A stretch of 64,000 bases of DNA, taken from assembly GCF_018069805.1 (NCBI RefSeq), contig NZ_JAGPYN010000008.1, positions 122,023 to 186,022 of the forward strand. Direction: 5' to 3'. The translations under genes and the position numbers were made by a program. Under the pieces are notes generated by a model, which saw only the letters and a program-made list of their open reading frames with translations, ran no database searches and was not told the origin of the DNA. Every line of letters starts with the position of its first letter. Within the stretch, counting starts at the first letter, position 1. Below, piece by piece: positions 8,649 to 17,248 of this stretch. This stretch comes from Pseudoalteromonas ostreae (GTDB taxonomy: Bacteria > Pseudomonadota > Gammaproteobacteria > Enterobacterales > Alteromonadaceae).

Positions 8649-9905
8649 TTAGCGGATAATCATTTGATCACGTTCAGGGCCCACTGACACCATACTTACA
8701 GGTACGCCCATCAGTGCTTCGATGCGTTCTACATAATGCTGCGCTGCAGCAGGCAGACTGTCGAAGGTACGGCAACCGGTAATATCTTCATCCCACGCTG
8801 GCATGCTTTCATAGATTGGCGTTAAAGCCGCTGTTTGTGGCCAAATAGGGTTTTCGCTGTGATCGCCTGCATAACCAACGCAGATTTTTAAATCTTTCAT
8901 GCCAGAAAGGCAATCAATTTTGGTTAAAGCGATTTCAGTGGCTGCTTGTAATTCAACACCGTTACGGGTGGCAACTGCATCAAAATAACCCATATCACGT
9001 GGGCGGCCAGTCACTGCGCCATATTCGTTCGCGCTTTCACGAAAATTGTCTTGCTCTGCCATGGCGGTAACAAGTGTACCTGTACCAACAGATGAGCTAA
9101 ATGATTTAGCCACAGCGATAACACGCTCAGGGCGCAAAGCTGGCAGCCCGCTGCCAATTCCTGCATAGGCAGCAGTCACGTTTGATGATGTAGTATACGG
9201 GTATTCGCCGTAAACTAAATCGCGGCCTGCGCCTAGTTGCGCTTCAAACAATAAGTTGGCATCTTGCTTTTGCAGTGCTTTTAAAGGCTCTGTTACATTA
9301 CAAATAAATTCACGCCAAGGAGCGCTGACTGCTAATAACCACTCAGTCATTTGTTCAGCTGTTTGTGAAAAATCACAGCTTGGGTAAAGGGCTTTTAGCT
9401 GTGGCATTTTCCAATCCAGCATAAATTGAATACGCTCTAATAAAACGTCTGGCTGATTTAACCAGCCAACTAAAATGCCTTTTTTCATTACTCGGTCGCC
9501 GTATGCAGGTGCAATTCCTTGACGAGTAGAGCCGTAAGCGGCATCGCCTAAGCGCACTTCTTCGAGGGTATCTTCAAGGGCGTGTAATGGTAAGCATAAC
9601 GTTGCACGATCAGAAATACATAATTTTACATCAACACCGGCGGCGTTAACTTCGGCTATTTCTTCGCTTAATGCCGCAGGGCTTATCACCATGCCTGGGC
9701 CTAGTACTGCAATACAATCAGGATTAAAAATACCGCTTGGTAATTGATGTAGTTTAAACGTACCAAAGTCATTCACAACGGTATGTCCGGCGTTGTTACC
9801 ACCTTGAAAGCGAATGCTCGCAGATGCGTTCTCAGCTAGAAAATCGACGATACGGCCTTTGCCTTCATCACCCCAGTTTGCACCTACAACAACAATTGAC
9901 GGCAT
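8649..9905 (-). CDS. purA: Divergent adenylosuccinate synthetase (second-type PurA)
   Basis: The PurA fold is clear: GDEGKG with the catalytic Asp in NWGDEGKGRIVDF, GGNNAGHT, IAPAYGDRV, YPYTTSSN, NEYGAVTGRPRD and an ending VSVGPERDQMI. PurA joins IMP and aspartate using GTP to make adenylosuccinate. This copy is short (418 residues, against 432 in E. coli) and deviates at usually constant places: GSTRQGIAP for GTTGRGIGP, KK for the RR pair after DKVA, LFEAQLGAG for the FEGAQG region, and SSSVGTGT for STRVGAGP. These changes suggest a paralogue beside a normal purA elsewhere, perhaps with altered regulation or substrate. It is transcribed divergently from a LysR regulator. Confidence 0.85.
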   Translation of the reverse strand: MPSIVVVGANWGDEGKGRIVDFLAENASASIRFQGGNNAGHTVVNDFGTFKLHQLPSGIFNPDCIAVLGPGMVISPAALSEEIAEVNAAGVDVKLCISDRATLCLPLHALEDTLEEVRLGDAAYGSTRQGIAPAYGDRVMKKGILVGWLNQPDVLLERIQFMLDWKMPQLKALYPSCDFSQTAEQMTEWLLAVSAPWREFICNVTEPLKALQKQDANLLFEAQLGAGRDLVYGEYPYTTSSNVTAAYAGIGSGLPALRPERVIAVAKSFSSSVGTGTLVTAMAEQDNFRESANEYGAVTGRPRDMGYFDAVATRNGVELQAATEIALTKIDCLSGMKDLKICVGYAGDHSENPIWPQTAALTPIYESMPAWDEDITGCRTFDSLPAAAQHYVERIEALMGVPVSMVSVGPERDQMIIR

Positions 9906-10027
9906 AGTTTAATCTCCAAATTGATTGAACGAATATGGTATGCGCTCTATTAAAATAAGAGAAATTAATTATAATTATTATCTTGATAAGAATTTCATAT
10001 CGATTTCACACCATTAAGGTCATAAAG

Positions 10028-10921
10028 ATGCTAGATATTCACTGGTTAAAAACCTTTGTCACATTGGCTGAGTTAAAGCACTTTGGTAAAACAGCCAATG
10101 CGCTGCATATGACACAGCCAAATGTTAGCTTGCATATTAAGCAGTTAGAAAAAACGACACGGGTTAAACTGATAGAACGTAATCCTTTTAGTTTGACCCA
10201 AGCAGGTTTACGGCTATTAGAGTCTGGACAAAAAACCTTATGGGAATTACAGGTTTGCCAATCTGACTTAAATGCGATTAATGATCTCAGCCAAGGCACA
10301 CTGACAATTGCCGCCAGTGATATAATTTCTCGTTTATTGTTGATTGAGCCTTTTCAGCTTTTTAAGCGCCAGTTTCCTGGCATTGACTTTACTTTGCTCA
10401 ATACAACGTCTTCGCAAGCGTCAGCATTGGTTAAAAGTGCTGAAGCTGATTTAGGGTTTGTGATTGCCCAAAAAGAAAGTGAGCCGCTGCATTTCACGCA
10501 ATTACAGCAGATAAAATGGTGTGCATTAGGAAATCATTTAAAGTTATGGCAGCAGGCCAAAAACGATAACAATGTTACACTGACTGAGCCACCAACATTA
10601 ATTTTACTCGGCCATGATACGCGAACCCGAGACTTGCTCGATAGTGCCTTGCCATCTTTAAATTTGCCAAATTATCGGGTTATGGAAGTGGGCAGTGTCG
10701 ATGCACAAATTGATTGGGCTGAAGCGGGGTTTGGCGTTGCCATCGTGCCAGAGTTTTCCCTGCGCAGTAAAGCAAATCTAACCACCACAGTGACCGCATT
10801 ACCGCAATTTCCAACTACCAGTTTAGGTTATATAGTGAGGCAAAATCAGGTACTTTCAAAAGCGATAAAGCAATTACTACATTGGGTCAATGAAGAAATC
10901 TCCCGAACTCATCTTGCATAG
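10028..10921 (+). CDS. LysR-family transcriptional regulator
   Basis: From ATG 10028 the protein has about 297 residues. The N-terminal winged helix-turn-helix is typical: LKTFVTLAELKHFGKTAN, MTQPNVSLHIKQLE, LIERNPFSLTQAG. A periplasmic-binding-like effector domain follows (GTLTIAASDIISRLLLI). An in-frame start 45 bp earlier exists, but the ATG at 10028 follows an AAGG ribosome site and fits the family N-terminus. It is divergent from the purA paralogue across about 120 bp of AT-rich DNA, the classic LysR-target layout, so it may control that gene. The effector is unknown. Confidence 0.9.
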   Translation: MLDIHWLKTFVTLAELKHFGKTANALHMTQPNVSLHIKQLEKTTRVKLIERNPFSLTQAGLRLLESGQKTLWELQVCQSDLNAINDLSQGTLTIAASDIISRLLLIEPFQLFKRQFPGIDFTLLNTTSSQASALVKSAEADLGFVIAQKESEPLHFTQLQQIKWCALGNHLKLWQQAKNDNNVTLTEPPTLILLGHDTRTRDLLDSALPSLNLPNYRVMEVGSVDAQIDWAEAGFGVAIVPEFSLRSKANLTTTVTALPQFPTTSLGYIVRQNQVLSKAIKQLLHWVNEEISRTHLA

Positions 10922-10969
10922 TATTTATATGTTAACTGTACGGCTATGTACTTTGTGATTCAGTTATTT

Positions 10970-11467
10970 TTATGTGTAAGGGTTTTTACCTTCAGCTACT
11001 AGTACACAAAAAATCCGTAAATCTAATTCGAGTTGATGGTAGCTTGGCTCCATGTGGCAGCACAGGGCGTAAAAGCTTTTGTTGTGGTCTTTTTCCTTAA
11101 AGTGGGCGAGCTCGTGTACTACTAAAGCTTTGAGTAATTCCTCTGGTGCACGCAGTAAATCACTGTTGATGGCTAAATCGTGCTTGCGGGTTTTACCTTG
11201 CATACGATACGTATGAGTACCTAGCGCGTTAGTGACCATATCGCCTTGTTTTTTAAACGCGGCGCGGCCAAACGGTGGCGCATTTTTTAAATAGCGCTTT
11301 TTAAGCTCAGTGGCGTATGCGTATAACGACTTGTCACTGGTAATATTATGGGAGCTTGGGTATTTTTTAGTTAAATACGCGCCGTGTTTATCATTTTCAA
11401 TAAGCTGCATTACTTGCGTTACAATTTGCTCTGGATAGCCGCTAAAATAGCGTTTAAAATCACTCAT
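10970..11467 (-). CDS. YgjP-like zinc metallopeptidase domain protein
   Basis: This 165-residue cytosolic protein contains VVHELAHFKEKDHNKSFY, that is HExxH plus a downstream His and HNxxFY, the signature of YgjP-like/M48-type metallopeptidases (COG1451). The first half (FGRAAFKKQG, THTYRMQG) matches small family members. The substrate is not known. Its stop lies about 50 bp from the convergent LysR gene and its start about 40 bp after the DUF72 gene, so those two are probably one transcript. Confidence 0.85.
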   Translation of the reverse strand: MSDFKRYFSGYPEQIVTQVMQLIENDKHGAYLTKKYPSSHNITSDKSLYAYATELKKRYLKNAPPFGRAAFKKQGDMVTNALGTHTYRMQGKTRKHDLAINSDLLRAPEELLKALVVHELAHFKEKDHNKSFYALCCHMEPSYHQLELDLRIFCVLVAEGKNPYT

Positions 11468-11505
11468 TCAATACTTCTTTGTAGTTAATTAATTTTCAAC
11501 GCGAG

Positions 11506-12354
11506 TCAAAAAAGGCTGGCTTGACTGGCTTCTTTTTCACCAGTGAAAGGGCTTAGCACGGGGTGCTGGTAATTTAAATCTTGGCAAAACTCGCGTGCTA
11601 ATAATGGTGCTTGGCGGTTATCTGCAGTATGAAAAAATACATACGGGTGCTTACCCTCATCAAGCCATTGTTTTACTTTTTTAAGCCACGGTTGGTAATA
11701 GCTTTTATAGTCATGATCTAAATCGGCAATCACAAAGCGGGCCATAGGTTGATTGCCTGTTGCAATGGCATGCACGGGTAAATGGGGCTTTTTTTGTTGG
11801 GCATCGATGAGTGCTTCAGTGTTTGGCTTAACTGCAAATAATGCGCGGGTGTCCATTGAGATACGGTTGACATTGTTTGCTATTAATAGCTGATTAAAGG
11901 CAATTTCGGCTGCGCCTTTCTTAAAAAATTCGGGGTGGCGAACTTCAACGCCGTAGTTTAAACCTGTCGGTAGCTTGGCAATAAACTGTGCTAATAACGG
12001 CAGTTGCTTGGGGCTAAAACTACTTGGTAGCTGCAACATGATCTGCCCAACATGAGACAATATTGGCTCGAATAAATTAAACCATGCAGTGAGTTCGTCA
12101 TCGATATGAGTAAGCTGTAATTCATGACTAAAGCGTCGATGGAATTTAAAAGTAAATTTAAAGTCATTGCCGACAGCATCACGCCAGCGATTTAATGATT
12201 CAACACTAGGATCGGCATAAAAGCTGGTATTGCCTTCGACTGAATTAAACACCTGTGCGTATTCGTGCAACATATCGGCATTTTTGCAGTGACTTGATAA
12301 TAAATTGCCTTTCCACGCGGTACTTGACCACTGCGGACACCCTAAATACAACAT
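11506..12354 (-). CDS. yecE: DUF72 (YecE-like) protein
   Basis: The 282-residue TIM-barrel protein belongs to the DUF72 family: it starts LYLGCPQWSS.AW, has EYAQVFNSVEGNTSFYADPS, FKFHRRFSHE, the GYGVEVRHPEF-like NYGVEVRHPEFF, and YVFFHTADNRQAP. The biochemical role of YecE is not firmly established. It is probably co-transcribed with the peptidase gene downstream and divergent from aspS. Confidence 0.9.
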   Translation of the reverse strand: MLYLGCPQWSSTAWKGNLLSSHCKNADMLHEYAQVFNSVEGNTSFYADPSVESLNRWRDAVGNDFKFTFKFHRRFSHELQLTHIDDELTAWFNLFEPILSHVGQIMLQLPSSFSPKQLPLLAQFIAKLPTGLNYGVEVRHPEFFKKGAAEIAFNQLLIANNVNRISMDTRALFAVKPNTEALIDAQQKKPHLPVHAIATGNQPMARFVIADLDHDYKSYYQPWLKKVKQWLDEGKHPYVFFHTADNRQAPLLAREFCQDLNYQHPVLSPFTGEKEASQASLF

Positions 12355-12452
12355 AAAACGGTTAACTGATTGTGTGTTTTAGCTAGTATATCAAATCTAT
12401 AAATTGAAAGCATAGTAGCTGCTGCCGAGCTCGCATTTTCAAGTAACTTGGG

Positions 12453-12458
12453 TATAAT
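12453..12458 (+). promoter_or_regulatory. Candidate aspS promoter -10
   Basis: TATAAT preceded by G at the extended -10 position, about 95 bp before the aspS start. No good -35 match stands 16-18 bp upstream, so the call rests on the -10 alone. Confidence 0.5.
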
Positions 12459-12557
12459 GCTCTCCCTAAAATGATTTATAAATAGTGGCTTATTCTCCCT
12501 CAAAAACAGCAATTCTTAGGGGAAGCGGCTATTCGTCTTTACACTGACAGGAAAACT

Positions 12558-14336
12558 ATGCGCTCTATATACTGCGGACAGCTAAATAAAACTCACGTAG
12601 ATCAAGAAGTTGAACTATGTGGTTGGATCAACAAACGACGTGACCTTGGTGGACTTATCTTTGTCGATTTACGCGATAGAGAAGGTTTAGTACAAGTTGT
12701 ATTTGATCCTGAAGTTGAAGACTTAATGGATACCGCGAATACATTACGTCAAGAATTTTGCGTACAATTAAAAGGTGTAGTTCGCGCACGTCCTGACAGC
12801 CAAATCAACAAAGATATGGCAACTGGTGAAGTTGAAATTTTAGGCACAGGCCTTACTATCATCAACCGTTCAGAGCCGTTACCACTTGATTTTAATCAGG
12901 TAAACTCTGAAGAGCGTCGCTTAAAATACCGTTACTTAGACCTTCGTCGTTTAGAAATGAGTGACCGTATTAAACTACGCGCTAAAGCTAGCAGCTTTGT
13001 GCGTCGTTTCTTAGATGACAATAATTTCTTAGATATCGAAACGCCAGTACTTACAAAAGCTACCCCAGAAGGAGCGCGCGATTACTTAGTACCGAGCCGT
13101 GTTCACAAAGGCAGTTTTTACGCATTACCGCAGTCTCCGCAGTTGTTCAAGCAATTGTTGATGATGTCGGGTTTTGACCGTTACTACCAAATTGTTAAAT
13201 GTTTCCGTGATGAAGATTTACGTGCTGACCGTCAGCCTGAGTTTACTCAAATCGATATAGAGACCTCGTTCATGAGCTCTGCTCAGGTACGTGGTATCAC
13301 AGAAAAAATGATCCGCGAAATGTGGCAGCAATTGCTAGACGTGGATTTAGGCGAGTTCCCAATCATGCCTTACGCTGAGGCAATGAGCCTATATGGTTCT
13401 GATAAGCCAGATTTACGTAACCCAATGACATTAATTGACGTTGCCGATTTAGTAAAAGACGTCGAGTTTAAAGTTTTTTCAGGTCCTGCCAATGATGAAA
13501 AAGGCCGTGTTGCTGTATTAACTGTACCAGGCGGTGCATCACTTTCGCGTAAGCAACTAGATGACTACACTAAATTCATCGGCATTTACGGCGCGAAAGG
13601 GCTTGCGTGGATGAAAGTAAATGACCGCGGTGCAGGCGCTGAAGGCGTGCAATCGCCAATCGCTAAGTTCTTAAATGAAGACGTGATCAACGAACTTCTT
13701 GCACGCACTAACGCACAAACTGGCGACATCATTTTATTCGGTGCTGATAAACGCAACACAGTAAACGAAGCAATGGGCGCGCTACGTATTAAGATTGGCC
13801 TTGATTTAGAGATCACTAATCTAAATAGCTGGGCTCCACTTTGGGTTGTTGACTTCCCAATGTTTGAAGAAGACGACGAAGGTACATTGCATGCTGTTCA
13901 TCACCCATTTACAGCACCAAAAGATGTAAATGCAAGCGAACTTGAAGCAAACCCAGCAGCGGCTATTTCAGATGCATACGATATGGTACTAAATGGCTAC
14001 GAAGTAGGCGGTGGTTCGGTACGTATTCATAATACAGATATGCAAGAAGCAGCGTTTAGAATCCTAGGTATTGATGCACAAGAGCAGCAAGACAAGTTTG
14101 GTTTCTTACTTGAAGCGTTAAAATACGGTACGCCACCACATGCTGGTTTAGCGTTTGGTTTAGACCGTTTAGCAATGCTGCTGTGTGGTACTGATAACAT
14201 TCGTGACGTGATTGCTTTCCCTAAAACAACCCAAGCGTCGTGTTTGTTAACTAACGCACCAAGTAAAGCAAATGCAGATTCGCTTACAGAGCTTGCTATT
14301 AGTGTTGTTGAAAAAGCTGAAAAATCAGTAGAATAA
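12558..14336 (+). CDS. aspS: Aspartyl-tRNA synthetase
   Basis: AspS charges tRNA-Asp. The length of 592 residues equals the usual bacterial enzyme (E. coli 590). The N-terminal OB fold reads [23 protein letters not shown]. Class II motif 2 is [18 protein letters not shown] and motif 3 is [13 protein letters not shown]. The bacterial GAD insertion lies between. ATG 12558 follows an AGGAAA ribosome site. It is a single-gene unit closed by a strong terminator. Confidence 0.98.
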   Translation: MRSIYCGQLNKTHVDQEVELCGWINKRRDLGGLIFVDLRDREGLVQVVFDPEVEDLMDTANTLRQEFCVQLKGVVRARPDSQINKDMATGEVEILGTGLTIINRSEPLPLDFNQVNSEERRLKYRYLDLRRLEMSDRIKLRAKASSFVRRFLDDNNFLDIETPVLTKATPEGARDYLVPSRVHKGSFYALPQSPQLFKQLLMMSGFDRYYQIVKCFRDEDLRADRQPEFTQIDIETSFMSSAQVRGITEKMIREMWQQLLDVDLGEFPIMPYAEAMSLYGSDKPDLRNPMTLIDVADLVKDVEFKVFSGPANDEKGRVAVLTVPGGASLSRKQLDDYTKFIGIYGAKGLAWMKVNDRGAGAEGVQSPIAKFLNEDVINELLARTNAQTGDIILFGADKRNTVNEAMGALRIKIGLDLEITNLNSWAPLWVVDFPMFEEDDEGTLHAVHHPFTAPKDVNASELEANPAAAISDAYDMVLNGYEVGGGSVRIHNTDMQEAAFRILGIDAQEQQDKFGFLLEALKYGTPPHAGLAFGLDRLAMLLCGTDNIRDVIAFPKTTQASCLLTNAPSKANADSLTELAISVVEKAEKSVE

Positions 14337-14370
14337 GTGATTAATTAGCACTTAATCTTACTATTGATTT

Positions 14371-14403
14371 AAAACCCTTAAGTGTAGGCTTAAGGGTTTT
14401 TTT
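14371..14403. terminator. Strong bidirectional terminator after aspS
   Basis: AAAACCCTTAAG (14371-14382) pairs with CTTAAGGGTTTT (14389-14400), 12 perfect pairs, followed by more T residues. Confidence 0.9.
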
Positions 14404-14449
14404 ATGGTGTAATCAAAATGGTTTAATAAAAATATATTAAGGATAGTAA

Positions 14450-14677
14450 ATGAGTATTAGTGCAACTTTGCTTGGTGAGTTCTTGGCTTTGATATTTATT
14501 GTATGCATCCCATTTTTTACGTGGATAAGTTATCGCCTTGGTAAAAGAAAAACAACAACACCGGTTATTGTTGCTGTAATTGGTGGGCTATTAGCGATTA
14601 TTCCTATTTTTGGGTTGATCTATATCGCAGTTCTTGCTTTGAAAAACGATTTAGAGGTTAAGCATTCGAGTGTTTAA
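14450..14677 (+). CDS. Small two-TM membrane protein
   Basis: This 75-residue protein has two hydrophobic segments (about residues 7-27 and 40-63), separated by a basic loop YRLGKRKTTTP and followed by a charged tail. I do not recognise a family. A ribosome site (AAGGATAG) precedes the ATG. The stop overlaps the GTG start of the pentapeptide gene by 8 bp, so the two are translationally coupled. Confidence 0.75.
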   Translation: MSISATLLGEFLALIFIVCIPFFTWISYRLGKRKTTTPVIVAVIGGLLAIIPIFGLIYIAVLALKNDLEVKHSSV

Positions 14678-15260
14678 AGAGTTCGATTATTTCGATCAGC
14701 AATTTTCAAAATGTGTTGCCAGCGCGCAGCACTTTAGTGACATTGAATTTGAACAGTGTCAGTTTATTGAATGTGATTTTAGTCATAGTCAATTTAGTAA
14801 TTGTCGTTTTATTGAGTGCGAATTTATTAACTGTAATTTAAGCGATTTAAGTTGGGGTTATAGTTCGTTAGAAGAAGTCAGCTTTGTTGATTGTAAGCTC
14901 AACAGTATTCAATGGGCGCAGGTAAATTGGCCACAATTAGCACTTACTTCATCGGTGAGTTTTAAAAATTGCCAACTTAGTCATAGCTCGTTTTATGAGT
15001 TACAGTTAAAAGGCTTGATCATGACTGACTGTTTTGCCAAGGATGTTGATTTTAGACAGGCTAATTTAGCTACCAGTGATTTTAGTAACACTGATTTTAG
15101 AGATAGCCTGTTTCAGCAAACAAACTTGAGTAAAGTAAACTTTGTCGGTGCGATGCATTTTAATATTGATATTAAAAATAATAATGTCAGTCAGGCTAAG
15201 TTTGAGCGCTTTGCAGCGTTAAACTTACTTAGCGGACTAGATATCGAGCTGGTGGATTAG
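14670..15260 (+). CDS. Pentapeptide-repeat protein, Qnr-like
   Basis: The 196-residue protein starts with GTG at 14670, inside the end of the small membrane gene. Repeats of the form (C/S/D)(x)(F/L)xx run through two blocks: FEQCQFIECDFSHSQF, then FINCNLSDLSW, and again FRQANLATSDFSNTDFRDSLF, with an interruption around LALTSSVSF. This two-coil layout plus an ending LLSGLDIELVD resembles chromosomal Qnr/McbG-type proteins, which form DNA-mimicking quadrilateral helices and shield gyrase. The length is slightly below Qnr (about 218). Gyrase protection is an inference from fold. Confidence 0.8.
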   Translation: MFKEFDYFDQQFSKCVASAQHFSDIEFEQCQFIECDFSHSQFSNCRFIECEFINCNLSDLSWGYSSLEEVSFVDCKLNSIQWAQVNWPQLALTSSVSFKNCQLSHSSFYELQLKGLIMTDCFAKDVDFRQANLATSDFSNTDFRDSLFQQTNLSKVNFVGAMHFNIDIKNNNVSQAKFERFAALNLLSGLDIELVD

Positions 15261-15290
15261 CCGTTATGACACGGCTAATCTAATGCTTAA

Positions 15291-15614
15291 TTAGCAGGCA
15301 GGGCCATTTTTATTTCGTGCGCTGGCAAGTGCGCGGGCAATTTCAAGTAATGCAGGGGAAATATCACTGGCGCCATCTTTGATGAGTTTTGATACATCAC
15401 CTGATGAATACAAACTATCGCGTGGTGATTTAATGCCTAATTCACGCACAAAATCTTTAGTCTTGCCGGTGCTGCCTGTTTCGATAAATTTGAAAATAAT
15501 ACGCTCGTTATTATTTTTTGGCTCTGTTTCTAGCGTTTTGATTTCATCTTGATACGCTTCAATTCTGCTTTGTAAAATATCGATACGCTGTTCGATGCTG
15601 TTGTATGATTTCAT
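15291..15614 (-). CDS. Hypothetical protein with N-terminal coiled coil
   Basis: The 107-residue protein is not recognised. The first 35 residues form a likely coiled coil (RIDILQSRIEAYQDEIKTLE). The remainder is mixed and soluble, with GKTKDFVRELGIKSPRD and an alanine-rich final helix. The start lies after an AGAAAAGAACC ribosome-site region on the minus strand. It faces the pentapeptide gene convergently and stands alone. Confidence 0.55.
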   Translation of the reverse strand: MKSYNSIEQRIDILQSRIEAYQDEIKTLETEPKNNNERIIFKFIETGSTGKTKDFVRELGIKSPRDSLYSSGDVSKLIKDGASDISPALLEIARALASARNKNGPAC

Positions 15615-15790
15615 GGATAGGTTCTTTTCTAAATAGACGTTAGGACAATGCGGCTATTATCGCATAAATTTATAATAATTATTTTTTTCTTTAAAACTCT
15701 TCTGCTGTACCAGGTACCTAATTTTATTGCAATTAATATTCAAAGGCTTAAAGTACTTTATAATTTAAATAAAATAAGTCGAGCAAATTA

Positions 15791-16516
15791 ATGCCACTAC
15801 CTTTTAAGTACCTTGTGAGCTTCTTTTTTCTCATAGTCAGTACCGTCGCCAGTTCCGCAACAAACAGCGAAATGATTGTTGATAAAGCGCGTGACCGCGC
15901 GATCCCGATAAGTATTTCAAACGAGCATTGTAGCCAACAAACAAAATGCCCTGTGGTATTTATTAGTGCCGGATACGGTATTGCGCATACTGACTATCAG
16001 TTTGCGGCTGATATATTTACAGCTAAGGGCTATTTAACCATTGCTGTAGCCCATGAATTAGACAGCGATGCTGCGCTCAACCGCACGCCACCTTATATGG
16101 CCACTCGTATGGAAAACTGGCATCGTGGTGTGGTCACTCTAAAATTTTTAGTGACCGAGTTGAGCTCTCGCTACCCAGAGTATGATTTTACGCGGTTAAC
16201 GTTATTTGGTCATTCTAATGGCGGTGATATAGCCGCGCTTTACGCGGCGATTTATCCTAAGCAAGTGAGTCAAATTATTACGCTTGATCATCGACGTATG
16301 TTGTTACCTCGCAATAAAAACATTCGGGTTTTAACGCTTCGTGGCAGTGATTACCCTGCGGATAATCAGGTATTACTCAATGAAGATGAATTAGCACAGT
16401 ATCCGGTTACGCAGATTTCGATAGAGAACTCACGGCATAATGATATGTATGATGGCGGACCTAAGTGGTTAGTAGATCGGATGAGTAAAGAAATCAAAGC
16501 GTTTGTTGTAAACTAA
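15791..16516 (+). CDS. Secreted alpha/beta hydrolase
   Basis: The 241-residue protein begins with a signal peptide (about 1-23, FFFLIVSTVASSA). The nucleophile elbow is GHSNGG (Ser within TLFGHSNGGDIAAL), an alpha/beta-hydrolase GxSxG. Candidate acid and base lie near RGSDYPADN and in SRHNDMYDG at the C-terminus. PVVFISAGYGIAHTDYQF may form the oxyanion strand. The substrate is unknown; dienelactone-hydrolase-like or esterase activity is possible. The neighbouring MITE and OsmC remnant give no functional hint. Confidence 0.8.
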   Translation: MPLPFKYLVSFFFLIVSTVASSATNSEMIVDKARDRAIPISISNEHCSQQTKCPVVFISAGYGIAHTDYQFAADIFTAKGYLTIAVAHELDSDAALNRTPPYMATRMENWHRGVVTLKFLVTELSSRYPEYDFTRLTLFGHSNGGDIAALYAAIYPKQVSQIITLDHRRMLLPRNKNIRVLTLRGSDYPADNQVLLNEDELAQYPVTQISIENSRHNDMYDGGPKWLVDRMSKEIKAFVVN

Positions 16517-16610
16517 AATAATAAAACTTAGCGCGTAAACATATTAAGTTGCCACTCTATACGCGCTTGATAGTTATTTTACCAGCTCACTTACAATCAG
16601 TGGGTTGTTA

Positions 16611-16770
16611 TACCAATCGACTTAAATATTTAACCATTCTAGCGAGCTAAATAAAGCGCTAACTGCGTTATAATTTTTTCAAGTAGAACAACTACATGTC
16701 AAAATTTACGCCTTGTTATCACTGTATTTATCTGTCGCTATAAATGGTCAGTAACTTAACACGATTGGTA
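16611..16770. mobile_element. MITE-like element, 160 bp
   Basis: The stretch starts TACCAATCG (16611-16619) and ends CGATTGGTA (16762-16770), perfect 9-bp inverted ends. Both ends are flanked by TTA (16608-16610 and 16771-16773), a possible 3-bp target duplication. The interior is AT-rich, non-coding and contains further small palindromes such as TAGCG..CGCTA near 16640. I know similar AT-rich intergenic repeats with ATACCAAT ends from related genomes, but only one copy lies in this window. The insertion overlaps the 3' end of the OsmC-type gene. Confidence 0.6.
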
Positions 16771-17123
16771 TTATGCAGGATTTTGTGCGCAGGGCATTTG
16801 TCGGCAATTTCTAATAGGCGCTGGCGCTGAGCGTCACTTAAATCGCCCACCAGGGGGATTTTACGAGTGATGGCTTCGAGTTTGTCGGTTTGCTCGCAGT
16901 TATCGCAATCGGCGTGATAATCACGGGTGTGGTTCAGTTCTACCTTTACGTGTTCAAGTGGCAAGTTTTTACGACTTACATGCTGAGTAAAGACATGATC
17001 TTTCTCTTTAACTAATACATTGCCGCTGCTAAGTTTGGCACTGTAGCGGCTTTTATCAAAATCCACATAACGTTTTATCCACAATAGCAACATTTTGATT
17101 TGCATCAAGTAATAAACGTTCAT
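16728..17123 (-). pseudogene. OsmC-type protein remnant, 3' end replaced by MITE
   Basis: The reading frame (131 residues) is clearly OsmC-like in the middle: [23 protein letters not shown], then [20 protein letters not shown] and [14 protein letters not shown], which carries the second redox Cys. OsmC proteins reduce organic hydroperoxides with two Cys residues. The segment that should hold the first Cys (about 35 residues with a GxCT motif) is missing between LVKEKDHVF and TQHVSRKN. The last 14 residues ([14 protein letters not shown]) and the stop are encoded by the MITE. This internal loss plus a foreign end make it very probably non-functional. The N-terminus is also atypical. Confidence 0.7.
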
Positions 17124-17248
17124 CCAGCTAAAGAGGACATAAGTCCTTATGTTTTTTTGCCCGTTTTATTATGCTCGCGAAGCGCTACAATGGAGCAACT
17201 GCTATGATTAGCAAAGGCTTTTAACAACTTAATTCATTGGATACGAAC

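Noticed and set aside
17077..17086. Perfect DnaA box (TTATCCACA) inside the OsmC remnant
   Set aside because: A single box within a former coding region is expected by chance and has no partners nearby.
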